From positions 186,001-250,000 of the forward strand of contig JAHJTV010000063.1 in NCBI GenBank assembly GCA_018829445.1: a stretch of DNA of 64,000 nucleotides, read 5' to 3'. Shown piece by piece: positions 44,272-52,778 of the stretch (position 1 is its first letter; every line of letters starts with the position of its first letter). The notes under the pieces were generated by a model, which made no database searches, was not told the origin of the DNA, and saw only the letters and a list, made by a program, of their open reading frames with translations. A program made the position numbers and the translations under genes. Origin of the DNA: a bacterium. Its GTDB lineage: Bacteria > SAR324 > XYD2-FULL-50-16.

Positions 44272-45939
44272 CTATTCGCTGCCAAAAGAATCAAAGGTAC
44301 CCAACATTTTTGCTGCTTTAATTAATTTTATAGTAACCTTGTGTTCAGGATAATTAATGATCCTATCCACCAGATTATTTTCCACGATTTTTCCTTCGTC
44401 GATCACAATAATTCGATCACAAAGTTTTGAGACAATTCCAATTTCATGGGAAATCAGAACACAGCTCAATTGATTCTTTGAATCCTGTTTGCGCCTTTTT
44501 AAATATTCAATCAGCCGGTTTTGCGCAATCAGATCCAAATGGGTGAACGGTTCATCTGCAATAATCACTGCCGGTTCCGCTCCAAAAGCTCTTAACAGTG
44601 CAAATCTCTGCTTTTGACCACCACTTAGATTTCTTGGGAACTCATCCAGTGTTCTCTCTTCCAGCAACAACAATTCCAGTAATTCGCCAAGGGACGAACT
44701 TATCTGCCTTTTGTCCAACCCCATTGCCTTGAAGCACTCTGAAAGATTCTGTCGCATGGTTATGGAAGGATCGAAAGTATCTGCCGGATCTTGAAAAACC
44801 ACCTGGAGTGATCGATAGAATTTTTCCTTTTCCTTGCGATTCTTAAATTTTTTCAGGTTAATTCCACTAAAATCGATCTCGCCCGTAAACCCGGTGAAAA
44901 TCCGGGACAGCAATCCACCAATGGTTGATTTACCTGATCCTGAGCTGCCAACCAGAGCTAAAAACTCTCCTCTTTTTATCTCAAAATTAATATCCCGCAA
45001 AACCAATGATTGCTTTTTCTTAAAGAGTGATTTTTTTTGAAACGCAAAGTTTGTATTATCAATCGAAATCAAGGTATCCGCAAATTGACGCTCTTCATTC
45101 CCTTCGCAATCTCCCAGGTGGCGGTTAACGGTTTTGGCAAGATTCACCATCTCCTCAAGTTTCTCATGTCTTGGATTCGAAAGGGTCTCCTCAATACTGC
45201 CTGATTCATAAAGCTTACCATCGTGCATGAATAAAACCCTGTCCGCCTCCAAGGCTTTTAGAACACTCAGGTCATGAGTTACACAAAAGATAGATCCCAG
45301 ATACTCCTGCTTTTTTAATCGTTTTAAGGTGTCAATTAATTCGGTTACAGTCAGAGAATCAAGTGAGTTTGAGGGTTCGTCCGCAAGAAGGATGGAACAT
45401 TGACGGCACAAGCTCATGGCAATGCCCACTCGTTGTCTTTGCCCTCCACTCAGATCTCCGGGATAACGATTGATGACCATCTCGGGGTCAGACAATCCTG
45501 CGTCTAAAAGCGCCTGGGCTGCTTTTCCCCAGGCCTCCTTTTCATTCAATTTTGGAGTGATAGTGGTAATTGCTTCCACTAACTGCCGATCTATCTTCAA
45601 TGACGGATTCAGCGACTGGGCAGGTTCCTGAAATATACAGCGCACTTTTCTCCCTCTGGTCGCCTCAAGTTTTCGTGGAGAAAGCCCAACAACAGAAATG
45701 TCATCGATAAAAATATCTCCCTTGATATTCCAGTCGGAACCAGGTAATAATCCCAAAATCGCACGGAAAAGCGTTGTCTTCCCTACACCAGATTCACCAA
45801 GAAGCCCAACGGATTGTCCTTTAAAAATCTCAAACGATATATCATCCACAACCCTGGTTCCGGTCCGTTTGGGTATACATGTGAGATTTTTAACGGATAA
45901 AATGGTTGTATTGGTTTCACTCGATTGAATAGGATCCAT
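44272..45939 (-). CDS. Tandem ABC ATPase (OppD-OppF fusion)
   Basis: A 555-residue protein with two complete nucleotide-binding domains. First half: Walker A GESGVGKT, Q-loop IFQEPAQSLNP, signature LSGGQRQRVG, Walker B ILLADEPSNSLD, H-loop VTHD. Second half: Walker A GSSGSGKS, Q-loop VFQDPADTFDP, signature LSGGQKQRFA, Walker B VIIADEPFTHLD, H-loop ISHE. All catalytic motifs are intact in both. Such fusions power dipeptide/oligopeptide/nickel importers of the Dpp/Opp type. It starts 12 bases after the OppC-type permease stop. Confidence 0.93.
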   Translation of the reverse strand: MDPIQSSETNTTILSVKNLTCIPKRTGTRVVDDISFEIFKGQSVGLLGESGVGKTTLFRAILGLLPGSDWNIKGDIFIDDISVVGLSPRKLEATRGRKVRCIFQEPAQSLNPSLKIDRQLVEAITTITPKLNEKEAWGKAAQALLDAGLSDPEMVINRYPGDLSGGQRQRVGIAMSLCRQCSILLADEPSNSLDSLTVTELIDTLKRLKKQEYLGSIFCVTHDLSVLKALEADRVLFMHDGKLYESGSIEETLSNPRHEKLEEMVNLAKTVNRHLGDCEGNEERQFADTLISIDNTNFAFQKKSLFKKKQSLVLRDINFEIKRGEFLALVGSSGSGKSTIGGLLSRIFTGFTGEIDFSGINLKKFKNRKEKEKFYRSLQVVFQDPADTFDPSITMRQNLSECFKAMGLDKRQISSSLGELLELLLLEERTLDEFPRNLSGGQKQRFALLRAFGAEPAVIIADEPFTHLDLIAQNRLIEYLKRRKQDSKNQLSCVLISHEIGIVSKLCDRIIVIDEGKIVENNLVDRIINYPEHKVTIKLIKAAKMLGTFDSFGSE

Positions 45940-45951
45940 TCCTGTCCTTTA

Positions 45952-47028
45952 TTAGCGGTCGTTGCTGAGAATATTTACCAGGGTGTCTCCAATCAGGTTC
46001 ACGCCCAGGATACTCATGATAGTCACCAGAATGGGAAAAGCTACAATCCATAGGTTTTCAATAAACAGAATGGATCTGCGTGCCTCGGCTAATATTTTCC
46101 CCCATGATAAATACCCCCCGGTTCCCAGCTCTCCAAACCCGATTTCAAAAGCATACCCCAAGGCTGACTCTACCAGAATTGTAGCTCCAAATAAAAAAGT
46201 AGCCTGGACTATTAGTTCCGTCAGGCAGTTTTTCCATAAAATATTATAAAATAGAATTTTGGCAGAGTTAACATTCGAACTGCGCAACGCTGTTACAAAT
46301 CGTCTTGATGACAGTTGTAACACCCTGTTTTCTATAATTCGCGCTACAGAAGGCAATGAGGACAACCCGATGGCTAACCCTGCCATGGGAACAGCATAAA
46401 TGGCAACCAGTCTGGTAGCTGCGGAGTGAGCAGCCCAGAAATTAAATACCCCCAGCACGATTAATACAAAAAACAGTTGAGGCACAATCTCAAAAAACTG
46501 GGTAATAACAGATGCTACATTACCAACCAGCTTGCCTTTGCCTGCCAACGCCAATCCAATCGGTATTCCCAGCAATAAGGCGATAATAGTGGCAATTGTT
46601 GCAACCAGATAGGCATTCATGCCCCCAATAATGATTGTTGCAAGAATATCTCTGCCTTCATAGTCGGTTCCCATAAAAAAATCGCCTCCCGGAGAGAGGC
46701 TTTTGGGAAAACTTGTTATCATGGTTCGAATTGAGAAATATGAAAAATCGGAACTTGCAACACTGATGCTAAAATAGATGGGTATAATCAGCAACAATCC
46801 CAAAACCAGCTTATAGCGCTTGTTCAGCACAGAATGGGTTATCATCACTGCAAAGACTATACTGCAAAGGGTTACAGCCATACCTATTTTCAATAGATGG
46901 CTGTCAAACACTTGAAAAATGGAGAGTGCAATTGGCAGGAAAAAAATGATCGGAATAACCGGTAGAACCCGCCGGTGACTGGCTACCGGTACTTGCACAG
47001 CCAAAGTGCCTGGAAGTTGGTTTTTCAT
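45952..47028 (-). CDS. ABC transporter permease, OppC/DppC type
   Basis: A 358-residue permease, first gene of the transporter operon. Two N-terminal TM segments precede a periplasmic loop with the family phrase GGDFFMGTDYEGRDILATIIIGGMNAYLVA (conserved G-T-D-x-x-G-R-D), then the core TM helices. The coupling loop FVTALRSSNVNSAKILFYNILWKN is followed by ESALGYAFEIGFGELGTGGYLSWGKILAEAR, also typical. Pairs with the OppB-type permease at the other end of the operon. Confidence 0.9.
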   Translation of the reverse strand: MKNQLPGTLAVQVPVASHRRVLPVIPIIFFLPIALSIFQVFDSHLLKIGMAVTLCSIVFAVMITHSVLNKRYKLVLGLLLIIPIYFSISVASSDFSYFSIRTMITSFPKSLSPGGDFFMGTDYEGRDILATIIIGGMNAYLVATIATIIALLLGIPIGLALAGKGKLVGNVASVITQFFEIVPQLFFVLIVLGVFNFWAAHSAATRLVAIYAVPMAGLAIGLSSLPSVARIIENRVLQLSSRRFVTALRSSNVNSAKILFYNILWKNCLTELIVQATFLFGATILVESALGYAFEIGFGELGTGGYLSWGKILAEARRSILFIENLWIVAFPILVTIMSILGVNLIGDTLVNILSNDR

Positions 47029-47470
47029 TCCCTGAATCCTTTAAAACTACGTCATTCCCTGAATTCTCAAAAGCAAAATTCGATTAATCAAAAAATCTTT
47101 TTTTGAAATGGTAAGTTGAAGGTTAGTACAAAAAAAACAGTAGTGTCTACTTGATTTCGTTGATTCCAAGCAATTCAAGGTACATATACCCTTCTTAAGA
47201 TGCTGTTATTTTAACGTTTGTATTTTTTCAAAAGAATGGATAAAAAGGTCTGCTTCTTTGTGGAGTTCCCGGCATGACGATTGATTATATTCACCTTGGT
47301 GAAACAATCCGGATTTAGGATAAAACTTTATACACTGATATTTTGGGTTTATTTGCCATTGGGCGAAAAAAGATGGTCAAAAAATATCAATACCGGAAAA
47401 TAAGAAAACCGCCCAATCTAAAAAGATTCTCTTTTGGGGTTCAGCGGCAAGGAAAATCTATGTGAGTAGA
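47029..47470. other. Intergenic region upstream of the ABC operon
   Basis: 442 bases between the ABC operon start and the hydrolase stop, both on the minus strand. AT-rich; it should hold the transporter promoter. I see no ORF, RNA or clear terminator. Confidence 0.4.
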
Positions 47471-48322
47471 TTATTTGAGGAATTCGGAGATAATTCCGTG
47501 GATCTTTTCAGGATGATCAAGATGCAAATGATGCCCCCCTGGGAGGGTTGTCTTTTTTAAAGAACGAACTTTTGCGCATCTGGATTCAAGATAGGCTCTA
47601 TCGGTCAACAATCCGGATTCTGCTGTGATCAATAGTGTTGGTGCAATTATATTCTCAAGATAAGAATATACCTGCTCTTCAGTCAGATAGCTGGGAGACG
47701 CTATTTTCAACCTGGGATCACTCCTCCAGGTAATACCGTTTTCAAGTTCTATCACTCCTCTTTCGATCAGAAGCCTGACGGACTCGTTACTCATATCTCC
47801 TACCCTGGATCTTATCTCAACCATCTCCTCAATATTCTCATACAGTGGTGGTTTTAAATCCGTTATTTTTTTCATTTGAGTAATGGATCGATTCAGGTAT
47901 TGATGAGAATTTTTGGGATCTCGAGTCATTGGACCTAACCCCTCAATCAGAACCAGCTTTTCGATTCTATCGGGAAAGGCGCCCGCAACAATAGTTGCCA
48001 CACCTGCTCCAAGTGAATGTCCCAACAAGTTAAAGCGTTTCCATCCCAGGGCATCAACTGCTTTTATCACATCTTCGGCATAATCCAAATAATGATATTT
48101 GATGCCCCGCGGCCGGTGAGCAGAAAAACCATGCCCGGGGAAATCCAGTGCAACCAGGTACAAATCAGGCAAAAGGGGGGCAAGTCTGTCGAAGGTGGCG
48201 GCATTATCAAGCCAGCCATGAAGCGCAAGAGTGGGAATGCCTTTCTTGTTCCCCCATACTTTTGCTGCATATTTGTTAAACGAAGTTTTGATCTCGATTT
48301 CCTGAGCGGTTGGTTTCTCCAT
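47471..48322 (-). CDS. Alpha/beta fold hydrolase
   Basis: A 283-residue serine hydrolase. LALHGWLDNAATFDRLAPLL (oxyanion HGW), DFPGHGFSAHRPRG, nucleophile elbow LLGHSLGAGVA, LVLIEGLGPM, and a C-terminal His in LPGGHHLHLDHPEKI. The HGWLDNAATF and GGHHLHLD signatures are those of the mammalian MEST/SERHL-like and bacterial esterase group. No signal peptide. Substrate unknown; no functional link to neighbours. Confidence 0.85.
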   Translation of the reverse strand: MEKPTAQEIEIKTSFNKYAAKVWGNKKGIPTLALHGWLDNAATFDRLAPLLPDLYLVALDFPGHGFSAHRPRGIKYHYLDYAEDVIKAVDALGWKRFNLLGHSLGAGVATIVAGAFPDRIEKLVLIEGLGPMTRDPKNSHQYLNRSITQMKKITDLKPPLYENIEEMVEIRSRVGDMSNESVRLLIERGVIELENGITWRSDPRLKIASPSYLTEEQVYSYLENIIAPTLLITAESGLLTDRAYLESRCAKVRSLKKTTLPGGHHLHLDHPEKIHGIISEFLK

Positions 48323-48397
48323 ATTGCATCAAGGGATAATTGAGTTGATTGTAAAAATGCTGCTCTCTACGAGCTAATTCATCGCCGACGAGCTGAT

Positions 48398-48985
48398 TTA
48401 ATAGACTATTCCTTCTTTGGCAAGCATCTCTTGTTTGATAACCTCTCCTTTTTCATAATAGCTGACCAACTTGTAATATCCAGTTTTTTCAGCGTCTTCA
48501 GGGGTTAAGTAGTATTCAGATCTTATTTTTTTCCCCACTACGGAAAAGATGTCGATCGACTTCCAATAAACCATTTTATCAAATTCACTATGATTGTAAT
48601 AAACCTCTTTCCTGGATTTAATCCCGTCCATATTATAAAAGGTAATCACCTTATGATATCCCAATTGATTTGCCTTTTCCTCATTTATGTTGATTTCGGA
48701 CCGATAAAGAATTCCATTGGAAGCATAATCCTCAATCACCTTCTCTATTTTCAAGTCGTTATACTGATTAAGCAGCCGATATCCCTCCATTCTGCGCATT
48801 ATCCCCGAATTATCAAAATATTCAGTCTTCTCTTTCAGTTTATACTCCTTATCATTTCTGTGATAAACAGTCGTAACCGTTGGACCACCATATTTGTTCA
48901 CCCTATCAATTACTTTTTTCTCAATTGCCTGAACGAAATCAAGGCTTAGAAAACAGAAACAAGCCAGAATTAGATATATCTTCAT
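48398..48985 (-). CDS. Secreted MORN-like repeat protein
   Basis: Exported protein of 195 residues. Signal peptide MKIYLILACFCFLSLDFVQA (residues 1-20). The mature part consists of repeated strands of the form Y-[DNE]-x-x-G-x-[MLI]-x-[RK]-x-E (EYFDNSGIMRRMEGY, DYASNGILYRSEI, TFYNMDGIKSRKEVYY, SYYEKGEVIKQEM), like the YwqK/MORN-type repeats. Function unknown. ATG 48985 is chosen since the signal peptide begins there; the ORF is open for 24 more codons upstream. No neighbour suggests a role. Confidence 0.65.
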   Translation of the reverse strand: MKIYLILACFCFLSLDFVQAIEKKVIDRVNKYGGPTVTTVYHRNDKEYKLKEKTEYFDNSGIMRRMEGYRLLNQYNDLKIEKVIEDYASNGILYRSEININEEKANQLGYHKVITFYNMDGIKSRKEVYYNHSEFDKMVYWKSIDIFSVVGKKIRSEYYLTPEDAEKTGYYKLVSYYEKGEVIKQEMLAKEGIVY

Positions 48986-49089
48986 GATTCTCTGCTGTTT
49001 AATTTTCGGTTGTTCCCCTCTTTGTTCGGGGGTGCGAAACTTGAAAACATGGATCAAAAAAGATCCCGAATCAATAATAATACAGACGA

Positions 49090-50082
49090 TTACGGAACCG
49101 GAATTTCTGATAACAAAGTCTGAACAATATCATCCGAATTTTTTTCTTCTGCTTCAGCTTCGTAAGAGATCATAATCCGATGCCTGAGAATATCCGGGGC
49201 GACCACTTTAATATCCTGCGGGGAAACAAATCCTTTACCCTGGAGAAAAGCATATGCCCTGGCGGCAATTGCCAGTGTTATGGTTGCCCTGGGCGAAGCC
49301 CCGATCTCGATCAACGGTTTCAAATCCGGTAAATCATATGTTGCCGGATTCCGGGATGCATCCACTAAATCGACAATATAATCCTTGATCTTTTCATCTA
49401 CATAAACATCCTCAATCATCGTCCGCATGGTCAGGATCTCACCCGGGGTTATTACCCGTTTAATAGCCGACTCCTGATCAAAGGATGAAACCCGGTTTAA
49501 GATCTCCCTCTCCTCCAACTTGGATGGGTAGGATATTTTCAGCTTCATCATAAAGCGATCTACCTGCGCTTCAGGCAAAGGATAGGTACCTTCCTGTTCA
49601 ATGGGATTCTGGGTAGCCATTACTAAAAAGGGTTTCTCCAGATGATACGTTTCTCCAGCCAGTGTCACTTGTTTCTCCTGCATCACTTCCAACAGTGCAC
49701 TCTGAACTTTTGCCGGCGCCCGGTTAATCTCGTCAGCCAGGATAATGTTTGCGAATATCGGCCCCTTCTTGGGAGAGAACGTTCCCGTTTGTGGATTAAA
49801 AACATTCGTTCCGATTAAATCAGCCGGAAGCATATCCGGTGTGAATTGTATGCGCCGGAATTTGGCTTCGATTGTTCTGGCAAGTGAATTAACCGAGAGA
49901 GTCTTGGCCAACCCCGGTAATCCCTCAAGCAGTATATGACCGCCGGTTAACAGACCAATGATTAATCGTTCCACCATATAATCCTGCCCTATCACCGCTT
50001 TTGATATCTCTGCCCGAATATCCTTGATTTTTTGGCTTTCAATCTTGATCCGATCCTCAAGCTCTTTGATATGCTCGTACAT
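49090..50082 (-). CDS. MoxR-family AAA+ ATPase
   Basis: A 330-residue MoxR ATPase. Walker A is the family variant LEGLPGLAKT, Walker B ILADEINRAPAKVQSALLEVMQE, sensor 1 MATQNPIEQEGTYPLPEAQVDRFMM, and sensor 2 GASPRATITLAIAARAYAF. MoxR proteins act as chaperones that insert cofactors or mature secreted or VWA-domain partners. The usual neighbours (DUF58 and VWA genes) are missing here, so this copy is an orphan in the window. ATG 50082 is preferred; the reading frame can also start with TTG at 50124. Confidence 0.9.
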   Translation of the reverse strand: MYEHIKELEDRIKIESQKIKDIRAEISKAVIGQDYMVERLIIGLLTGGHILLEGLPGLAKTLSVNSLARTIEAKFRRIQFTPDMLPADLIGTNVFNPQTGTFSPKKGPIFANIILADEINRAPAKVQSALLEVMQEKQVTLAGETYHLEKPFLVMATQNPIEQEGTYPLPEAQVDRFMMKLKISYPSKLEEREILNRVSSFDQESAIKRVITPGEILTMRTMIEDVYVDEKIKDYIVDLVDASRNPATYDLPDLKPLIEIGASPRATITLAIAARAYAFLQGKGFVSPQDIKVVAPDILRHRIMISYEAEAEEKNSDDIVQTLLSEIPVP

Positions 50083-50368
50083 ACTAACCTGACTTGATAT
50101 TATATTTTGGTAATTGTTTCCCAAACCCCGATCCCAAGAATCCTGATCTCTGGACGCGCCAAGGAAACCATTTTATTGTTTGCTAATTGTATTGAAAATA
50201 CTATCGATCCCAATTGTATCTTTCAAGAGTTATTCTTCTAATAATCCGTTAATTGACCAAAACATCAGTCCGTCGTACACTCTATCTACATAACCTGCCG
50301 ATTTGCCGGGCACAGTTTTATTCTTTCCATGTCAGAATCCGAAAAAAAATCAGCAATTGAATTGCACC

Positions 50369-50689
50369 ATGAAACCCACTCAAAACGAGATTGAAGAAGA
50401 GATTGAAAAACTGGCTTCAGTTTTGAACCTTTATAAAGACAAGGGTCAGCAACTCATGATCCAGTTAAAACCTTATCTGGATGTATTGAACCATTCTCTT
50501 GATCAAATGGTCGTACAATCACCACCAAAACTTAAGAGATTAAAACTGCACCTGGAAATTTTATACCTGAAATCCCAATTGAAAATGATCAACGCTTTGA
50601 TCAAAGCCAAGCAGGTAAATGATTCGGAAGTGAATACAAAATGGGGAGATGATGATCAGGCAGATGACCCGATGCCACCTGCTGAATAG
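50369..50689 (+). CDS. Small helical protein of unknown function
   Basis: Hypothetical 106-residue protein, MKPTQNEIEEEIEKLASVLN at the start, largely helical with coiled-coil character to residue ~85, then an acidic tail (WGDDDQADDPMPPAE). Not recognised. The frame is open from 50303, but ATG 50369 begins the part with clean amphipathic pattern. No ribosome site is evident. It lies between moxR and rplT, convergent with the latter. It may be real because composition and third-base use look coding, but confidence is modest. Confidence 0.5.
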   Translation: MKPTQNEIEEEIEKLASVLNLYKDKGQQLMIQLKPYLDVLNHSLDQMVVQSPPKLKRLKLHLEILYLKSQLKMINALIKAKQVNDSEVNTKWGDDDQADDPMPPAE

Positions 50690-50711
50690 ATATGTAGATT
50701 ACTGCTTGAGA

Positions 50712-51065
50712 TTAGAGTCTTGCTTTTGCAGTTTCTGCCACGTTTTTAAAGGCATCAAAGTCAAATATTGCCAGGTCAGCCAAGGACTTCCGGTCAATTT
50801 CAACCTGCGCAAGTTTTAATCCGTGCATCAGTTTACTATATGACATCCCACAAATTCTTGCGGCAGCATTAATGCGGATAATCCATAAAGATCTGAAATC
50901 TCTCTTTTTTGCTCTCCTGTCCCGATATGCATAACATCTTGCTCGATCTACCGCTTCCTTCACTGTCCTCAGCAGTCTGCTTCGACCCCCACGGTATCCT
51001 TTAGCCGCCTTAAAATAGGCTTTTTTCTTTTTTCTAGCGTGTACAGCTCGTTTTACTCTGGCCAT
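50712..51065 (-). CDS. rplT: 50S ribosomal protein L20
   Basis: Ribosomal protein of 117 residues binding 23S rRNA early in large-subunit assembly. MARVKRAVHARKKKKAYFKA, GYRGGRSRLLRTVKEAV, YAYRDRRAKKRDFRSLWIIRINAAARICGMSYSKLMHGL are the standard L20 blocks. Last gene of infC-rpmI-rplT. Confidence 0.98.
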   Translation of the reverse strand: MARVKRAVHARKKKKAYFKAAKGYRGGRSRLLRTVKEAVDRARCYAYRDRRAKKRDFRSLWIIRINAAARICGMSYSKLMHGLKLAQVEIDRKSLADLAIFDFDAFKNVAETAKARL

Positions 51066-51127
51066 TTTTTTCTTTCTCTAATTTTAATCGTTAGATAGAT
51101 CAATTATCAGGAGTCTGCGATTCTTTA

Positions 51128-51334
51128 TTACTTGCCGTAAGGCATCATCCGCTTAACAGAGGGAACATCCACTGCTGCGATCAATCCACTTGCTCGTAGA
51201 TTCCTTTTCGTCTTGGAGTCTTTCTTTGTCAGAATGTGCCCCAACTTGGCTTTCTTTCTTTTAATTTTCCCAGTCCCGGTAAACCTGAATCTCTTTTTTG
51301 CCGAGCTTTTAGTCTTTAGTTTATATCCAGCCAT
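51128..51334 (-). CDS. rpmI: 50S ribosomal protein L35
   Basis: Ribosomal protein of 68 residues: MAGYKLKTKSSAKKRFRFTG, then KAKLGHILTKKDSKTKRNLR and VKRMMPYGK, all family blocks. It starts 4 bases after the infC stop and precedes rplT by 62 bases. In many bacteria the L20 protein represses this operon through an RNA site near rpmI; I did not identify that site. Confidence 0.98.
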   Translation of the reverse strand: MAGYKLKTKSSAKKRFRFTGTGKIKRKKAKLGHILTKKDSKTKRNLRASGLIAAVDVPSVKRMMPYGK

Positions 51335-51338
51335 AATA

Positions 51339-51887
51339 TTATTTCTCTTTTTTCTTTGGTGCCAATATCATAAAAGTTGTGCGTCCTTCAGCGCGAGGTC
51401 TGGTTTCAACCTCTCCGACCTCATCTGCCTCCTGAGCAAATCGCTCCAGCAGTTCAATGCCCATATGGGTAAAAGCCAATTCTCGACCCCTGTACTGCAG
51501 GGTCACTTTCACCTTGTTACCTTCTGTCAAAAATGCAATCGCATGTTTCAGCTTAAAGTTAAAATCATGCTCTTCCGTCTTGGGGCGAAGCTTAATCTCC
51601 TTAATACGAATAACCACTTGTTTCTTTTTGGCGTCGTGCTGTTTCTTACTTTGCTGATATTTGAATTTCCCGTAATCCATGATGCGACAAACGGGAGGAT
51701 CCGATTTATCACTAACTTCAACTAAATCCAACCCTTTCTCTTCAGCCAGCTGTAATGCTTCTTCCAGAGCAACGATACCCAGTTGACCACCTTCATCGTC
51801 AACAACCCGAACCTGCGAAGCTCTGATTGCTTCATTAACACGGGTTTTATCGTTCTTTACAAGCTTCCTTCGCTTTTGTTGAGCTAT
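51339..51887 (-). CDS. infC: Translation initiation factor IF-3, ATA start
   Basis: IF-3 of 182 residues. The frame reads back past the first ATG (51731, which would remove the N-terminal domain) through VNEAIRASQVRVVDDEGGQL, GIVALEEALQLAEEKGLDLVEVS and PPVCRIMDYGKFKYQQ to the codon ATA at 51885-51887. This ATA is 6 bases after the strong ribosome site aaggggg and is followed by AQQKRRKLVKNDKTR. Rare AUU/AUA/AUC starts are known for infC and allow IF-3 to control its own translation, because IF-3 discriminates against non-standard start codons. First protein gene of the infC-rpmI-rplT operon. Confidence 0.93.
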   Translation of the reverse strand: MAQQKRRKLVKNDKTRVNEAIRASQVRVVDDEGGQLGIVALEEALQLAEEKGLDLVEVSDKSDPPVCRIMDYGKFKYQQSKKQHDAKKKQVVIRIKEIKLRPKTEEHDFNFKLKHAIAFLTEGNKVKVTLQYRGRELAFTHMGIELLERFAQEADEVGEVETRPRAEGRTTFMILAPKKKEK

Positions 51888-51924
51888 ATTATTCCCCCTT
51901 CAAGTTATTGATTTAAAGAAAGTA

Positions 51925-51996
51925 TAGGCGCGGACGGGATTGAACCGTCGACCACTACCGTGTCGAGGTAGTGCTCTCCCACTGAGCTACGCGCCT
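51925..51996 (-). tRNA. tRNA-Val(GAC)
   Basis: Cloverleaf on the minus strand: acceptor AGGCGCG/CGCGCCT, D arm GCTC/GAGC, anticodon stem CTACC/GGTAG, T arm GACGG/CCGTC with TTCAATC loop. CCA is not encoded. The anticodon loop reads TCGACAC, so the anticodon is GAC, but position 33 is C instead of the near-universal U. Confidence 0.85.
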
Positions 51997-52021
51997 ATCA
52001 ACTTCTATGATATTGCAATCA

Positions 52022-52098
52022 TGGTGGAGGATAGCGGAGTCGAACCGCTGACCTCCTGCTTGCAAGGCAGGCGCTCTAGCCAACTGAGCTAATCCCCC
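52022..52098 (-). tRNA. tRNA-Ala(TGC)
   Basis: Cloverleaf on the minus strand with acceptor GGGGGAT/ATCCTCC, anticodon stem CCTGC/GCAGG and loop CTTGCAA (anticodon TGC), T loop TTCGACT. CCA is encoded at 52022-52024. Confidence 0.95.
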
Positions 52099-52138
52099 GT
52101 TCCATAGAGTAAATCAAATATTATTGTCCGCGACGTAT

Positions 52139-52215
52139 TGGTGGGCCAGGGTGGACTCGAACCACCGACCCCATCCTTATCAGGGATGTACTCTAACCAA
52201 CTGAGCTACTGGCCC
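52139..52215 (-). tRNA. tRNA-Ile(GAT)
   Basis: Cloverleaf on the minus strand, acceptor GGGCCAG/CTGGCCC, anticodon stem CATCC/GGATG, loop CTGATAA (anticodon GAT), T loop TTCGAGT, CCA encoded (52139-52141). Ile(GAT) and Ala(TGC) side by side are the pair usually found in rRNA spacers, but no rRNA is present here. Confidence 0.95.
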
Positions 52216-52778
52216 AATTTGTCACTAAACATTATTTAATATCTAACATGGTCGGTTCTGTCAAATGCTTTTTTTCCTTAAAATTTCTTTCTTAAAAAGA
52301 GCATTCATAAATAATAGTAAGAAGCCCTATTTCCGTCAAATACTTTTTGGCTTGATGAAATAAGAAATCAATTGCTAGCCTTAGAGAATGGTGCAGCTTT
52401 AATCACTAATATTATTCCCGTTTTATAGTTTGTGATAAGTTCTAGATACCAAAACGCAACAATTCAGTGTTATATCAACCTTGATATATCGCATCTTTCT
52501 GCTTATGCAAATGTGATAAACAATGGGTAAAGCTTTTTAAGAAGCAGTCTTTTAGGAAAGACAATTGATACCGCTTTTCTAACAGGTTGAAAAAACTTTA
52601 GTTCCATCGCCGCATCAGAAAGCAGAGCCTTTCTGATACGGCGATGGGAAAGTGGAATGAAAGGGAAAACAGACTCAGTATAGTAAGAGAAAGCGGAGAA
52701 TCCAGAGTTGTCAATATTAAACTTTGTTTTCGCAGTACTATAATTATCAATAGTTCCTAGGTAACAAATGGAGATACC
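52216..52778. other. Intergenic region with a 19-bp hairpin
   Basis: 563 bases between the divergent tRNA cluster and fabY. A hairpin is formed by 52604-52622 and 52629-52647 (18 of 19 pairs, 6-base loop cagagc). There is no T-tract on the + side; on the minus side a T6 run follows after about 10 bases. It could be a terminator for minus-strand transcription or a REP-like element. Nothing else seen. Confidence 0.5.

Noticed and set aside
51339..51731. infC starting at ATG 51731 (130 residues)
   Set aside because: This removes the N-terminal domain, whose conserved sequence is clearly encoded upstream in the same frame back to the ATA codon.
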